NCBI GenBank assembly: GCA_023374045.1
Contig: CM041777.1
Coordinates: 463,045,827-463,109,826 of the forward strand
Direction: 5' to 3'
Source: Limonium bicolor
Lineage: Eukaryota; Streptophyta; Magnoliopsida; Caryophyllales; Plumbaginaceae
Length of the DNA: 64,000 nt
Under the pieces are notes generated by a model. The model did no database searches, was not told the DNA's origin, and saw only the letters and a list, made by a program, of their open reading frames with translations. Below are positions 48,901 to 60,800 of the stretch, in pieces; the first letter of the stretch is position 1; every line of letters begins with the position of its first letter. The translations under genes and the position numbers were made by a program.

Positions 48901-49827
48901 CCTTCAACAAGCCAAAATCGGCTGGGCACAAGAGGAGCAACCAAAGTTTAACTTCAAATTTCGTTTTGCTTTTAAGGCTAGAAAAAGTTGGAGTTTTTGA
49001 AGATATTTTTACCTTAATAGAACAAGGAGAAGGAGGGCCTTCTAATGGTGGTCTTGAAACTCCAAATGGGGTATACCCATAAAATCGAAAATGCTCTTTT
49101 CTGGATTTTGAAAAGAGGAAAATGTTGCTCTTGAGGAGAGGAAGACAATGGTGTAGTTTTTATAATTTTTGCAAGAGTTTAGAGGGAGTTACAAAGGAGA
49201 GAAGTGAGTATATTTGTGAGGTTCTTCTTATTTCTCCAGGGAATCGGCTGGAGGTTGAAGAAGAAAGAAAAGAGAGAGTGAGATGGGGTCTGTACGTGGA
49301 GGAAGAAATGAGGGGTAGGAGAGAGAGTGTGAGAGTGTGAGAGTAATAAAGTAAGGTGGGGTTTACTTATTGTTTTTGTTTGTTTGTGAGTAAAAAGAGA
49401 GTAAAGAGAGAGTGTGAGGAGGGGGCCAAAATCGGACAGCCCACACAGACCATGAGGGTCTTAAAATTTTATTTACAAAGTTGGACACATAAGTTTGTGT
49501 TATTTATATTTCTACCCCACAACTTCCCGTTTTTGACAGTTTTTACTAATCTCTCGTTTTATTGATTTTATTGGTTCTAAAGCTTCACTAGTATTTATTA
49601 GCGGTTATTTAGTTGACCAAAATTATTACGAGTCTATTTGACCCGGTTAAAGACACGTTTTCCCGGTTACCTCGAAAAACGTGCTTTAAGGTTCGGTAAT
49701 GTTTTTAAACCGTTTTAAAGATCCGTTTTCTTCGGGATTTGTTCCCTCATGATTATTTATACTTAATTAAGCTTCTAAATTATTCATTAGCCTAATTAAT
49801 CACTATTTTTAATTACGGGGTATTTCA
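45974..49827 (-). repeat. Tekay-like 5' LTR
   Basis: 3854 bp, TG...CA, ~99.5% identical by eye to 35529-39390. Differences are mostly in TTAC and AT microsatellites plus scattered transitions. It should hold the promoter. The hairpin cluster is at about 47606-47925. Confidence 0.92.
47606..47925. repeat. Five-hairpin cluster in the Tekay-like 5' LTR
   Basis: The same five GTCCGACCC palindromes as at 37176-37493. The upstream arm at about 47594 is also intact here (gtccgaccca), giving one more potential pairing. Confidence 0.85.
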
Positions 49828-49832
49828 AAAAG
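49828..49832. repeat. Target-site duplication of the Tekay-like element, right copy (AAAAG)
   Basis: It follows the LTR terminus TATTTCA and equals 35524-35528. Confidence 0.88.
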
Positions 49833-50536
49833 ATTACCCAAGTCCACCTGGAACAGTCATCAACTATGACCAGGATATACCTCTTACCACTTATACTTTG
49901 AGTACGCATGGGGCCAACAAGATCCATGTGGAGCAATTCCAACGGAGAGCTAGTAGAGAGAGTTAACTTACTTTTGAAGGATGACCGGGTGTGTTTACCT
50001 TTTATGCACGCTTCACAGACGGAGTCTGTGTCAAAGTTTGTATCGGGTAAACCAATCACCAAATCCTTACTTTTGAGTTTGTTCAACAGCCTGTGATTTG
50101 CGTGACCAAGTCTGGAGTGCCACAACAATGAATTTTTGGAATGCACATTTAGACAGACTTGATCATCTGGATTAATGGAGTTTAAGCACATTTTGTAGAG
50201 ATTTCCTTCTCTGCGTCCCACAGCTTTTAAGGAACCTGTACGCTCATCAAAAACCTTACAATCCGAAGAGGAGAAAAGTACCAAATTGAATCGATCACAA
50301 ATTTGAGAAATACTTAACAAACTATGTTGAAGTCCAGTGACCAGATGGACTCCATCAATTTTAAATCTAGAGGGGTTACCTACAGAGCCAACTCCCACGA
50401 TTTCACCCTGGTTGTTGTTTCCAAAGGTAACCTTACCTCCTTGGTAGGATGAAAGCGAATTAAATTGATTTGGATCTCCAGTCATGTGACAAGAGCATCC
50501 ACTATCCAAGTACCAGCTGTCTTCATTCGCCTTCAC
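49833..50536 (-). pseudogene. Copia protease and N-terminal integrase (upstream of the nested insertion)
   Basis: Aspartic protease signature WYLDSGCSCHMTG near the start. Then the pre-integrase zinc region (LWHSRLGHANHRLL ... CEACIKGKH) and the first catalytic aspartate of integrase (LLHMDLVGP). The coding sequence is cut at the AAAAG target site within the integrase core; the rest resumes at 35523 downward. Two stop codons lie between the preceding gag frame and this one (about 50552 and 50540). Confidence 0.88.
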
Positions 50537-50551
50537 CTACAAAACAAAAGA

Positions 50552-51049
50552 TCATTTGTTAGACTTGGGAACCCAGATGTACTTGGGTTCCCTTTTCGAG
50601 CCAGATTTTTTTAACTTTTCTCTAGCTTCAAGAATCAATCTGACTCGTTTGAGATTGAACGAAAGATCTTTATTCAATTTATTGCAATCACTGTCCCTAT
50701 GTCCAAGGCTCCCGCAGTATCCACATATCTTAGTGGGAGGAAGATTAACGTATTTCTGTTGTCCTTTCCACCAAGAGTCAAAATTTTCTTTTTGTTGATG
50801 TCGCTTGGCTTTGTTGTTGGATTTGGACATATTTTTTGGAATATCGAACTTACCTTTTTGCCACTTGGGCTTGGATTGAGTGGATCCAACTCCGGATCGT
50901 AGATTGACAATCTCTTGAGAGAGTTGTTCTACCTTTGAATGAAGATCATCACGATCTTGACTAACTTCCTTGATTTTGGAGTTAGCCCACTCAGGTAGTT
51001 CGCAGGAAGTGACTTGTTTGATGAATTTGACTGGCTTTACAGAGAGCAT
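50552..51049 (-). pseudogene. Copia gag, C-terminal part with second zinc knuckle
   Basis: A coiled-coil stretch (KIKEVSQDRDDLHSKVEQLSQ), then a basic region and a CCHC knuckle (CGYCGSLGHRDSDC), ending PKYIWVPKSNK at a TGA. It is shifted by one base relative to the preceding gag segment (frame break near 51050) and is in frame with the protease segment downstream, separated from it by two stops. Confidence 0.8.
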
Positions 51050-51050
51050 G

Positions 51051-51677
51051 CTAGTTTTCTTTCAGTTTTTGAGTGAGGTTTTTGACAGTAGAGTTTAAAG
51101 ACATGATTTTGGATTCGGAGGCATTTAGTTCATTTTGAAGAGAGCAGCATTTATCGGTGAAGATAGTGAGATCATGTTTGAGGGAGTCAATCAGAGTGAG
51201 AGACTCTTTGTGCTCACTTTGGCTGGATTGACTAAGACTTTTGGTGTCGTCGAGTTCCTTTTGAAGGGAATCAACATGACGCCGTGAGTCTTGTAAGTCC
51301 AGTCTAAGTGAGCAAGAGATAGTCTTGTGTTCCTCATCTTCGTCTCTTAAAGCATACATGAGACCCTTTGAGATTTCGAGTTCCTCAGTTAACTCGAAAA
51401 TTTTGCTGGTGAGACTTGCTTTGAGGGAGTTAGTCTCAGAGACAATTTTAGCAATTAAAGTCATAAAGCCCATAGGAGATATACGATAAATATCTGTTTC
51501 AAGATGGGAACGAGTTACCTCATTGTCGGGGATCATGGACTCAGTCGTATCATGTGCCATGAGACATACCAGGTCGCTGGACTCTGTGTCTTGATCGTCG
51601 GAGTCTGAATCACCCCAACCGACAGCTGCCATCAGCGACCTCCCTTGGGATTTTCCATACTGGTTGTTGAGTAAGGG
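51051..51677 (-). pseudogene. Copia gag, central coiled-coil part
   Basis: It is in frame with the N-terminal gag across a single stop. It has an acidic start (GWGDSDSDDQDTESSD), then a long heptad-rich coiled coil (ELTEELEISKGL, DSLQKELDDTKSLSQ) of the kind seen in SIRE-lineage Gag. It ends at TAG 51051. Confidence 0.8.
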
Positions 51678-52640
51678 TCAGTCCTTCTTGAAGTGACCGG
51701 GTTTATTGCAGTTGAAACAGGTGATAGAGTTGAAGACTTGTTTGGAGGTATTTGAGAACGATCGACTCTGTCGATTTGGTTGGTTACGCATGAATTTTTG
51801 GAAGTTCTTTACTATGAAGACAAAGTCTTCCATAGTCTCAGCCTCACTTTCTTCAACAATAATATCCACCAACTCGGCCTTAGCTTGTCTGATTTGAGTA
51901 TCAGCGACATAGGCTCCTTCTTGAGTGTACTGAGTCGAATTAACCTGCAAGGCTTGGTCACTCAAAGTAGTAATTTTACTGGAAGAAGAAGATGTATTAC
52001 CACACTTCTTTCGAACGTTCTTCTTGTACTTATCTACAGATTGTAGATAAGAACCTAAGTCTTGGCAGCTCCATTTTGATAAGTCCTTGCATGCTTTGGT
52101 GGAGATTACCGTCTCTTCCCACTCTTCTCTGAGACTGTCAAGCAGCTTGTGCAAGACACTCTCTCTATCCGGTAAGATGTTAACTTCCTCCATAGTAGTT
52201 GTTAGTAAATAAAAACGATCAAACACTTCTTCCAGAGACTCACCGGGTTTTTGCAGAAAATTCTCATAGTCCATTCGAAGTTCTTGAGCTTTACATTTCT
52301 TGAGTTCAGTGACTCCTTCGTGGGTAGCTTGAAGGAGTGTCCATATCTCGTTTGCGGACTTACAGTGATTGACTCTTCTTTGTTCTGGAATGGACAGGCA
52401 AGTGTAGATTGCGCGGGATGCTTGTCGATTTAGCTCATACCTTTTGCGATCTGCAGCAGTCCACGTGGATCGATCTGGATTGACTGCGAGATCTCCTCCA
52501 GTGACTATCTCCCAAAGTTCAGAGTTGACTGACTCAATGTGTTGTTCGATCTCGTTTTTCCAATGATCGTAGTTGGTGGAGGTGAGTCTGGGGTGCTCGA
52601 AGTGCATTTTGTTGTTTTGATTGGCGAAGAGGTCTGCCAT
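51678..52640 (-). pseudogene. Copia gag, N-terminal part, ending in a nonsense-mutated zinc knuckle
   Basis: Starts MADLFANQNNKMHFEHPRL at ATG 52640, with the copia gag domain (YDHWKNEIEQHIES, IWTLLQATHEG, LRMDYENFLQKPGESLEE). It ends at a CCHC knuckle, CFNCNKPGHFKKD, whose final cysteine codon has become TGA. Reading continues in the same frame beyond. It encodes the particle-forming protein; this copy would make a truncated one. Confidence 0.88.
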
Positions 52641-52671
52641 TGCTCGTTGATTGACTGTCAGCCTAAGCAGG

Positions 52672-52683
52672 GCTCTGATACCA
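52672..52683 (-). other. Copia primer-binding site (tRNA-iMet)
   Basis: Minus strand TGGTATCAGAGC, two bases (CG) inside the 5' LTR. Confidence 0.88.
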
Positions 52684-52685
52684 CG

Positions 52686-53502
52686 TGTAGGATTGGGTGG
52701 CTAACTCAAACCAACTCAAGGTGTGAGTCTGTGAGTTGGTTTGACTCAATCAACCTTTGTACGCAAGAACACTTAAAATGTAGAGACACTCAATCGAATT
52801 GATTGAACTGAGTGCGCGGAAGACTTAAAGGAGTTAAACGAATAAATGATGTGAAAGATAGAAAGACTCTGTGGAGCTCAGCAAGATACACAAATAAGCT
52901 ATTTTATTCTCTGGTCAAAATAAAATAACTTACAAATGCCCCTAGGTAGAAAAGATATACTTCGTGGTTTTTCACTCACTCACCCAATACACTTTCTGAT
53001 CAGCTCAATGGTAAGTGCAGCAAAACTAGGATCTTCCTAGGCAGAGTCTATCTAGATACACTAACTGATTTGGTACGAATTCTCTCTTTGGCTTACAATG
53101 ATAATTCTCTCTCTCTAACCTCTGGAATATTTCTCAATAAAAGCGTAAATGAAACTAGCTATTACAAGGCTTATTTATACTGGCTTTAGGAGCAACGGGT
53201 TGAAGGAGTTAGTTCCGAAATTGTCGGAACTAACTTAGTGGGCAACATCCTCAGGTGGTCTTAGTCTGACTTGGGCCGCGAACTTCGGATGCGACTGGGG
53301 TGGTTGTGTGACCGTTGGAGCATTGAAGTGTTCACGAATCTGTTCCTTAGTTTTCGCAACAGCATGGAAGAGTCCGTGGCGTTTCTTCAGTTGTGCGGAC
53401 TCTCTTGTAGTTTGGTGCGTAACTCGTTCTTTGTGTTTGGCCGAGGACGATTGACTTTGTCGAGGTGATTGACTATCTCTGCAACACTTTGATGTCTCAA
53501 CA
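52686..53502 (-). repeat. Copia 5' LTR
   Basis: 817 bp, TG...CA (TGTAGGATT to CTCAACA). It retains both canonical ends, unlike the 3' LTR. Confidence 0.88.
53171..53180 (-). promoter_or_regulatory. TATA box of the copia 5' LTR
   Basis: The minus strand reads GTATAAATAA, about 330 bases from the LTR's 5' end on that strand. The equivalent in the 3' LTR is mutated to GCATAAATAA. Confidence 0.55.
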
Positions 53503-53507
53503 GAGGT
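53503..53507. repeat. Target-site duplication of the copia element, right copy (GAGGT)
   Basis: It equals 29805-29809 and follows the LTR terminus CTCAACA. Confidence 0.88.
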
Positions 53508-54480
53508 TGCAATCTAAAATTAAGAAAACACATAGGAAGGAGAATTAAAGAACTAGAGAGAAGTAGTACACCAATATTTCTTTATTTACCTTGTCTGGAA
53601 GATGATCTTTTATCGTTTCAATTTATTTATTTCTACAACAAACCCCAATTTCATGTTATTATCATTTAGTTTGATATTTAATTTTGTTTGTTTGAGTGTT
53701 TTTTTATTATTTTATTTTTATAGTTATTTTAGTTCTAGGATTTTTGTTTTATTAGACTAGTTATAAATGATGAATGTTTATATTGCCCATATTATATTAT
53801 CTCCTTACTTCACTATAAATAAAGGTCATTGTATTCAATTATTACGTAATGAGAAATCCTATCGTTTTCTATTGTCTCTCTGTCCCCGTCTATTTGATCA
53901 GTTCATTTTTTCTCTATATGCCACATACATCAATTTTTTTACTTATTCTCTTATCTATTTTCTCTATCTATGTTTTCTAACTTCAGTTAGCGGAGCCTCA
54001 AATTAGAAATCAAATTAATCGTTTGTGGACCTTTGTAGCTTTTGACAATTTTTATCACCAATTTCTGTGTCTATTCCACAATTTTTCCACTGTTTTACTT
54101 TTATTCAAACAGTTGATTTTAAAAGCGTTTTGAAACTGTTTTAATGGCTAATAAGTTCGTTTGGGGAACAGCTTCCACCAGCAGACAACTTCTAAATTTC
54201 TAAAATCAGCTGACTAACAAGACCTAACAATTGTCTCTACTTTTTAAAACCAGTAGGTATTCCACCAAACATCAAAATCAACAGCTGACAGCTTCTACAA
54301 AACCATCGTGTCATTTCCAATCTCTTAACCACCTTTTTGGGTGGAAGTGCACAGATTCCATTTCTGGGTTAAAGCGTGCACTCGGCGGCGTCAAACAATC
54401 TCGGTGCTACTTCGTTCTCTGTTCCTATCCGGTCGTCGTCACACTCAACCTGTCTGTTTAGGTCGTTTTGACGCACCAGC
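53508..54480. other. AT-rich flank and upstream region of the host gene
   Basis: No convincing gene. A good TATA-like sequence (CTATAAATAAAG, 53813-53824, plus strand) could belong either to the older LTR-like DNA or to the host gene. A pyrimidine-rich CT stretch at about 54400-54480 (ttcgttctctgttcc) is compatible with a transcription start. Confidence 0.4.
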
Positions 54481-54827
54481 CGAGTTCGGTTAATTGCTCT
54501 CTTCGCTTGTTTTAGTGTCTAATATTAAGTTGATTGATATGGTGGTTAGTTCTGTTTTCTTTTGAGAACAAAAATAAGTATATTTTAAGTTCCTCGTCAA
54601 TGAGTTTCTCTGCTCCAGTTGTGACAAAATTGAGTTTGAAACTGGAAGGACGTGTGGTGGATCAGGGAACGGGATGGATTTTGTGATTTAGACAAAATTA
54701 GAATCTGGCGAGTAACAGTTTGATCGGTGTTGCATTACTTGGGGAAATTTTCTTTCTTCTTGCAAAGGAGACACCTTTCCAGCTGTTAATAAGTCATCGA
54801 GGGTTTGACGTTTTTCTTATTGCTACA

Positions 54828-54829
54828 GC
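54828..54829 (+). other. Possible 5'UTR intron acceptor of the host gene
   Basis: gtttttcttattgctacag ends at 54828, 25 bases before the ATG: a T-rich tract ending in CAG with a branch-like sequence upstream. The matching donor is not certain, so a 5'UTR intron is only a possibility. Confidence 0.3.
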
Positions 54830-54853
54830 TCCCTAAAGTATAAACCGCAGACA

Positions 54854-57800
54854 ATGGCATTGACCAACTTCATTCTTACTGTGGCTGGAGTTGGGGCAAT
54901 CGTCCTGCTTGCAAGAAGCGATATTAAGAAGTCTGCCGTCATCTTCAGGCGTAATGTCAAACAAATTCGCAATTGGCTGGAAGAAGAGTCTTCAGCCGCT
55001 TCCAAGTAACTAATCCTTTCCAATCTTCATGTCCCTCTCCTTTATTTGTTTCTGACTGAAATGACTTGTTTCCGGTTCATGTGACAAAAGGTCTTTTACC
55101 TTCTGAAATTCTCTGATCTGCTTCAACTTATAGGACTTGATTTTTGTACTTGTAGTGCTGTTTTGAATGGGTGGTGAAGAAAATACTTTCTTTGAATGTA
55201 GTTAGGATTTTGCGCCTTTGTTGTCCTGGTAAAGGGAGGCTAAGCATACTATATTTAACTGAAAAACAGTGCGAAATGGACTTGCAATGGGGCAGCTGAA
55301 TCTAGCAATTCTTCGTTTTGGCAAGTGTTAGCTGTCTCTTTGTTGAAAGATTTGAGGTTTATGTTATCACTTTATTGAAAGGAGACCAATTTGGCAGCAG
55401 GGGTTACTTTTTGTTCCCTGTTATCTAGCAATTGGTGCTGGATAGGGCTGTTTATGTCAATTATTAATATACAATTTCTCAAGGAGTTCACTGTGAACTG
55501 AATTTCAGAAAACCATATATTTTTGTGTAGAAGGCCAAATCTTGTGAAGTACATGTAAAGCTATCGATTTACCATTTCTAGTCTGCATTTTTGTTTCCGG
55601 CATTATTTTCATGTTTGAAAGATCTTTCTGAATGGAAAATAAGAATCAATTAATGGCATCATATCATATGCATAGCTACTCATGTATTTCATTTCTGAAC
55701 TAGGACCAGGACTTTGTTTTTATCCTTTTTAATTAAACAAACCTTTATATATATACCTTCAAAGACGTATGATTGTTCTCCATAAACTTAGCATCTTTAT
55801 TTTTCGACCAATGTTGCATGATTAACTGGTTACAAAGCAGAAACAAAAATTTCAAGACTTAATATAGGCAATTCGTCTGATGATGCCAAGCCCTTTTTAC
55901 TCTCCTGGATGTATTTTTGGAATCTTCTATTCCTGTTTGCCAGGATAGAGTGGATTACAGCGGAAAAGATGATTGTTTTTTTTTTTACTTATCAAAAAGA
56001 TGATTGTTTTTTTTATTGGTTCCGCTTGCATAATCAATCTATACGCATTCCATTTCTGACCTATCTCACAAATGGACCTCTGAGGAGATATATTTTCATT
56101 GGCTTCAACTTCACCACACAAAATGCTCCAGCGTTTTTATTGGCATAATATATGGATTAAGAATAATATTGACATTATGAATTAAGATCTACCATACATG
56201 GCTCAGTGTGGAATTTTAGAAGTGACTAGTCAACAATCCGAGCAATTTGACCAATTTCAAGCTAGAGAATTATGAGGAAATAATTTTGATGGGAAAGCTC
56301 CAACTCCATAATTTGATCATTCTTGATAGTTGCTTCTTTGTTGATCTCCAACCGTGAAATACCAGCTGAAGATAAAAGTCAGAGATAGATAGTTACTTAT
56401 AAAAGCTTGTGTAATATAGTGGTCGAATAAGGTTTCATGAATTAATCATTCTTCATACAACTTTTCTTGTTCTTGGGTCAGTGCTGCTTTCTCATTTACG
56501 TTTACTTTCTGTTGGATCTTTATGGCGTGCATGAATGTTACTAACTTGGAGTAGTGCTTCACTATCCCATGTATACGTTTCAAGATCCCTCATTTCACTT
56601 TACTGCTTGGAAATCTATCTCTCTGCAGAATAACTCATTTTTTCATCTTATAAGAAATTTAAAATTATGACAGAGAACTGATAGTATGATGTGTGTTTCA
56701 AGTGTTTGATAATTAGTGGATATAGAAATGCAAGTTCTTGCACTGGACTCTGTTGATGTTGATGGAGTGAACTTAGTTGGTTCATAGAAGTTGTCTTCAT
56801 ATCTGCCCCGGTCTTTTGCCGGCAACAGTTGTTCTTGAATTCCCAGCGAGTCTTAATTTCTGTTATTTTTTTAATGCTGTGTGTTTTATGGATTTATTTT
56901 CGTTCCTGAGTTCTCTGGATTTCAACTATGCCTCTGCTATAAAGCCTATATCTGGGCAAGGTGAGTGGAAGATGTATACCCTAGTAAAAAGCAACTTTCT
57001 AGTGAAAGGGTAGAAAAGGATTTAATTGTAACACCTGGCATGTGTGCTTAGGGGAGTAAGTAGGCGTGCATCGCAGGTGGTAAGAATCCTTTAAGGCATT
57101 GCCATTCCCCACTAGATTATAAATAGAATAACTGAACCTGGTTAGTCTGCAATATTCCTACTATTGGATTGACAACTGTATTAAGAAGATAAAGATGAAT
57201 ACATAGTTGCTCTTGAGGTTCTAGGTTTTCTCCCTACCTCATATGTTCCTTCCCTGTGCTTTTATTCTCTGACAAATTGGTGCAGTGATCATGGAATGGC
57301 TCAAACACCCAAATGGGGGCAGGGTTGAGGAGTTAGAGAAGAGTGTAGAGGGGTTAGGCACCTAGCTTGGAGTTCTTTAGAGAGGGGAGGAAGTAATCAG
57401 GTGAAAGCTGACCACATGGAGGGCGTAATTAGTGAGGATAGGGAAAACATTGACAAACATGATGACCAAAATGAGAGTTGGGAGCCAGGACGGCAGCAGC
57501 GGCGGTTCAATGAGCCACGGGGACACGAAGCAGCCCTAGCCCTTACTCCCACACCCAATAGACCATTCTCCACTGGCGAGACTAGCGACACCCAAAAGGA
57601 ATTGACTACCTCAACCTTGAAGTTACGAGGCCATGTGAATGGACTAGAAGTTTTACTTTTGGTAGACAGGGGGACTAGCCACAATTTTGTTGCCCAGCGA
57701 GTTGTAACAACCCTGAATCTTCCTTGGGCCACATCCGAGACTTGTAGAGTTTGATTGAGGGAAGATCGACTAACTACCGCTAGCGGGCTCTATTGTGCGC

Positions 57801-60800
57801 TCGTCATTGAAGTGGGGACGCTAAAAACTAGTGCTCATTTGCAACCACTTTCCTTTGGGGGGGAGTGGACATAATCCTTGGTCTTGTTTGGCTAACCACA
57901 CTTGGAGATATCATTTTCAACCGGTCCCAGATTTACATGAAGTACACCCTAGATATAAAGAATACTGCATGGTGGGTGATCCATCTCTGTCTCGACTTCC
58001 AGCTGATCCCCGTTCTATTTGCAAGTTGTAGGAGGTTGACTTTGGAGTCATTCTTTGGAAAGTGCAGACTGAGTCTTAGTGGGAAGTTTTCGAGGAACAC
58101 CCTTTCTGCGGCCCAACAGCATGCACTCCAATCTGTCCTCACCCAGCACTAGTTGGTATTTCAGATACCTACAGGGATGTCTCAACGTCTAAAAGATCAC
58201 CAAGTCCCATTGCAACCCAAAGTTTCGGCTGTCAATGTAAGGCCCTACCGGAGGTAACAGTTTTGCATGACAAGCATCCAATTCCAGTCATTCAGGAGCT
58301 GCTGGATGAGCTGCATGGGGTTCAATACCTCTTTAAGAAAGATTTACGACCTGCACTGGGAACTTTGATTTCCTAGTCATGCCATTTGTCTTCACGAATG
58401 CTTGAGCGACCTTCCAATCAACCATGAATGACATCTTCAGACCCTATATATATCCGTTTGTTCATGTCTTTTATGACATCTTAATTTATAGTGCTGGTTG
58501 GGATGACCACCTATAAGGCTTGTTTATTGTTTATGGTTGCTTGGAGGCTCACCAAGTGGTGACCAACCAGGGGCATATTGTCTCATCGAAGGGTGTAGCC
58601 ATGGATCCGAGCAAGGTTTCCCGCATCATGTAGTGGCCCACTTCAAGCTCTGTCAAAATGGTTAGGGCATTCCTTGGCCTGTCTGGTTACTACTGGCAGT
58701 TTATCTGCAGGTATGGCCAGATGGCGAAACCCTTCACTTCCTTACTGAAGAAAGAAGTAACCGCTAGGTTCTGATCGACACTTGAGGCACAAACTGGCCT
58801 TCAAAGCCCTACTGACAGCGTTGACTACATCCCATAAACATTACTGAAGGAGGTAACCGTTAGGTTCTGATCGACAATTGAGGCACATCTGGCCTTCAAA
58901 GCCCTACTGAAGGAGGTAACTGCTAGGTTCTGATCAACACTTGATGCCTTTGGGGCTGCTATCGGTGCTGTGCTTATGCAAGGGTAGCACTTAGCTTATT
59001 TCAGCAGAACATTATCCTCATAAACACCTCCAAATCCACCTATGAGAAAGAGATGGTGGCAGTGGCACTTGCGATCCCTACTTGCTCAGTAGACAGTTCC
59101 AGGCCAGGACAAATCACTACTGCTTGAAACACCTCCTACAACAACCAATCACAACACCAGCGCAGCGGCATTTCAACTTTGTGGGTGCCACCAATCAGGC
59201 CTCTGATGCCCAGTCCAGGGGGGGGGGGGAGGAGAATTGATGGTAGTTTTTAATCCTTTTTGGGAGGGACGCCACCAAACTATAGAACGAAGTGGAGCTA
59301 GACCCAGAGTATGATGGTAGTTTTTAATCCTTTTTGGGAGGGACGCCACCAAACTATAGAACGAAGTGGAGCTAGACCCAGAGTATGAGCAACAAAAAAA
59401 GAAAGTTGAGAAGATTCTCAGTCCGTGCCTCCCGTTCAGCTATTACAAGGCTGAATTTTTCACATAGGGAGGGTTGTCCCTTCAGGCCAATTCAAATGAG
59501 ATCCCAAAACTCGTTGCAGAGTTCCATACACATGTGCCGGAGCCACATTGAAAGCTAATGGGGCCTGCCCCCAACTGTTCTGATGACATCACTTTGTTAT
59601 TAATCTTTTTATATGATATAGTTTATGTTGTAAATTTAGTTTGTTTTATTAACTTATCTAAAACAATTACTATAGTTACTATTTTTAATTAGTATTAGTC
59701 TATTTATAAGTGTAAATAATAAACTACACTAATACCATTAATCGATATTATCAAATGCCCTGTTAACATTTGTATTTTTAAAACCATAATTTGAACTTAA
59801 GCTTGCTTCCTAAGTATAAATTGTGTTTATCTTGTTTTAAGTTTAAAGTCAAGTTTATGAGTTCTTGTAACTAGTGCTGGCCACGGTTCCAGTTCAGTTT
59901 CGGAAAAAAGGATTCGGGTTCGGAATTGACCAAGATTAGTTTTGGAGCGGTTCTGGTTCCTAGGGGTGTATTTGGATTCGGTTAAAAACCGCACCGGACG
60001 GTTCTTGACCGGTTCTGGTACCGGGTCCAGATCGTCCAGACCGGTTTCCTCTCCGACAATAACTTCTTCACATGCGGTTTTGGTTCCGGTTTCGGGTGGA
60101 TCCAGACGGTTCCAATGTGGTTCCACTTTGGTTCTAAATCTTCAAGGGTGTATACGGATTCGCTTCGGTAGCTTACGGTTCCGATTCTGAACAGGTTCCT
60201 AACTGGTTCTGACTAGTCCCGGTTCAGTTGCAGCGGTTCTGGTGGGAACCGGTCATCATGGCCACCATTACTTGTAACTGTCACCCTATGTATTTTCGTT
60301 TTTCAATTATTTAAAAGTTACATATATATAAATATTTTTAATTTATTTATAGGTGGTTCTAGAATTTTAACCATTTAAATTATATTGTGAGTGTTTTTAC
60401 TTTAATAATTTTTTGTTATATTTAACATTGATATTAAATATACAGATATTTATTGTTAAAAAAAAAGAAATTTCAGCAAATACCATTGAGTTTTACTTAA
60501 TTTACGATATACCACCGTGTTTCTAAAATTACATAGAATAACATTCTGTCTCATATTTCGTTAACTGTTATGCTAATATCTCTAAAAAAGACTAAATATT
60601 AGTTAAACGAAAGTGGTATCTTATGGAATATATCAATATGACAAATCACTGTCATGTAGTTAATTAATAAAAGGGATAGTTTAGTATTTTCCAGAAATAT
60701 TAACGGAGTAGTTAATAGAATATGAGACATAGTATTATCTGGTAAAATAAATAAAACTTAGTGTTATCTTATGTAATTTTAAAAACACAATGACATATCA

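Larger units (their letters stand above)
35529..49827 (-). mobile_element. Ty3/gypsy Tekay-like chromodomain retrotransposon carrying an AlkB gene
   Basis: A complete 14,299-bp minus-strand element: 3.86-kb LTRs, AAAAG target duplication, tRNA-iMet primer site at 45957-45968 and polypurine tract at 39391-39406. The internal region holds gag in three exons, an AlkB-like dioxygenase exon, and an uninterrupted protease-reverse transcriptase-RNase H-integrase-chromodomain frame. Long LTRs and a C-terminal chromodomain place it in the Tekay (Del) clade or near it. LTRs differ by about 15 substitutions and ten short indels by eye (~99.5% identical), so it inserted recently. All catalytic motifs are intact. 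It sits inside the copia integrase gene. Confidence 0.93.
29810..53502 (-). mobile_element. Decayed SIRE/Maximus-like Ty1/copia retrotransposon, interrupted by a Tekay-like insertion
   Basis: Minus-strand element with 817-818 bp LTRs, a GAGGT target duplication, a tRNA-iMet primer site at 52672-52683 and a polypurine tract at 30628-30642. Order on the minus strand: gag (52640 down), zinc knuckles, protease, integrase, [14.3-kb Ty3 insertion], integrase C-terminus, reverse transcriptase, RNase H and an extra 3' ORF. Integrase precedes reverse transcriptase, the copia order. Phrases such as NPVQHSRTKHIEI in RNase H, the long coiled-coil gag and the extra 3' ORF point to the SIRE/Maximus lineage. 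Coding is broken by several stops and frameshifts. LTRs differ at about 20-25 positions of ~818 by eye, so it is clearly older than its nested insertion. Confidence 0.9.

Noticed and set aside
55909..56148. 79-codon intronic plus frame
   Set aside because: Low-complexity T-rich sequence with no splice or domain support.
59827..60190. Frames of 82-99 codons across the hAT MITE
   Set aside because: They derive from the GGTTC-type repeats of a non-coding MITE.
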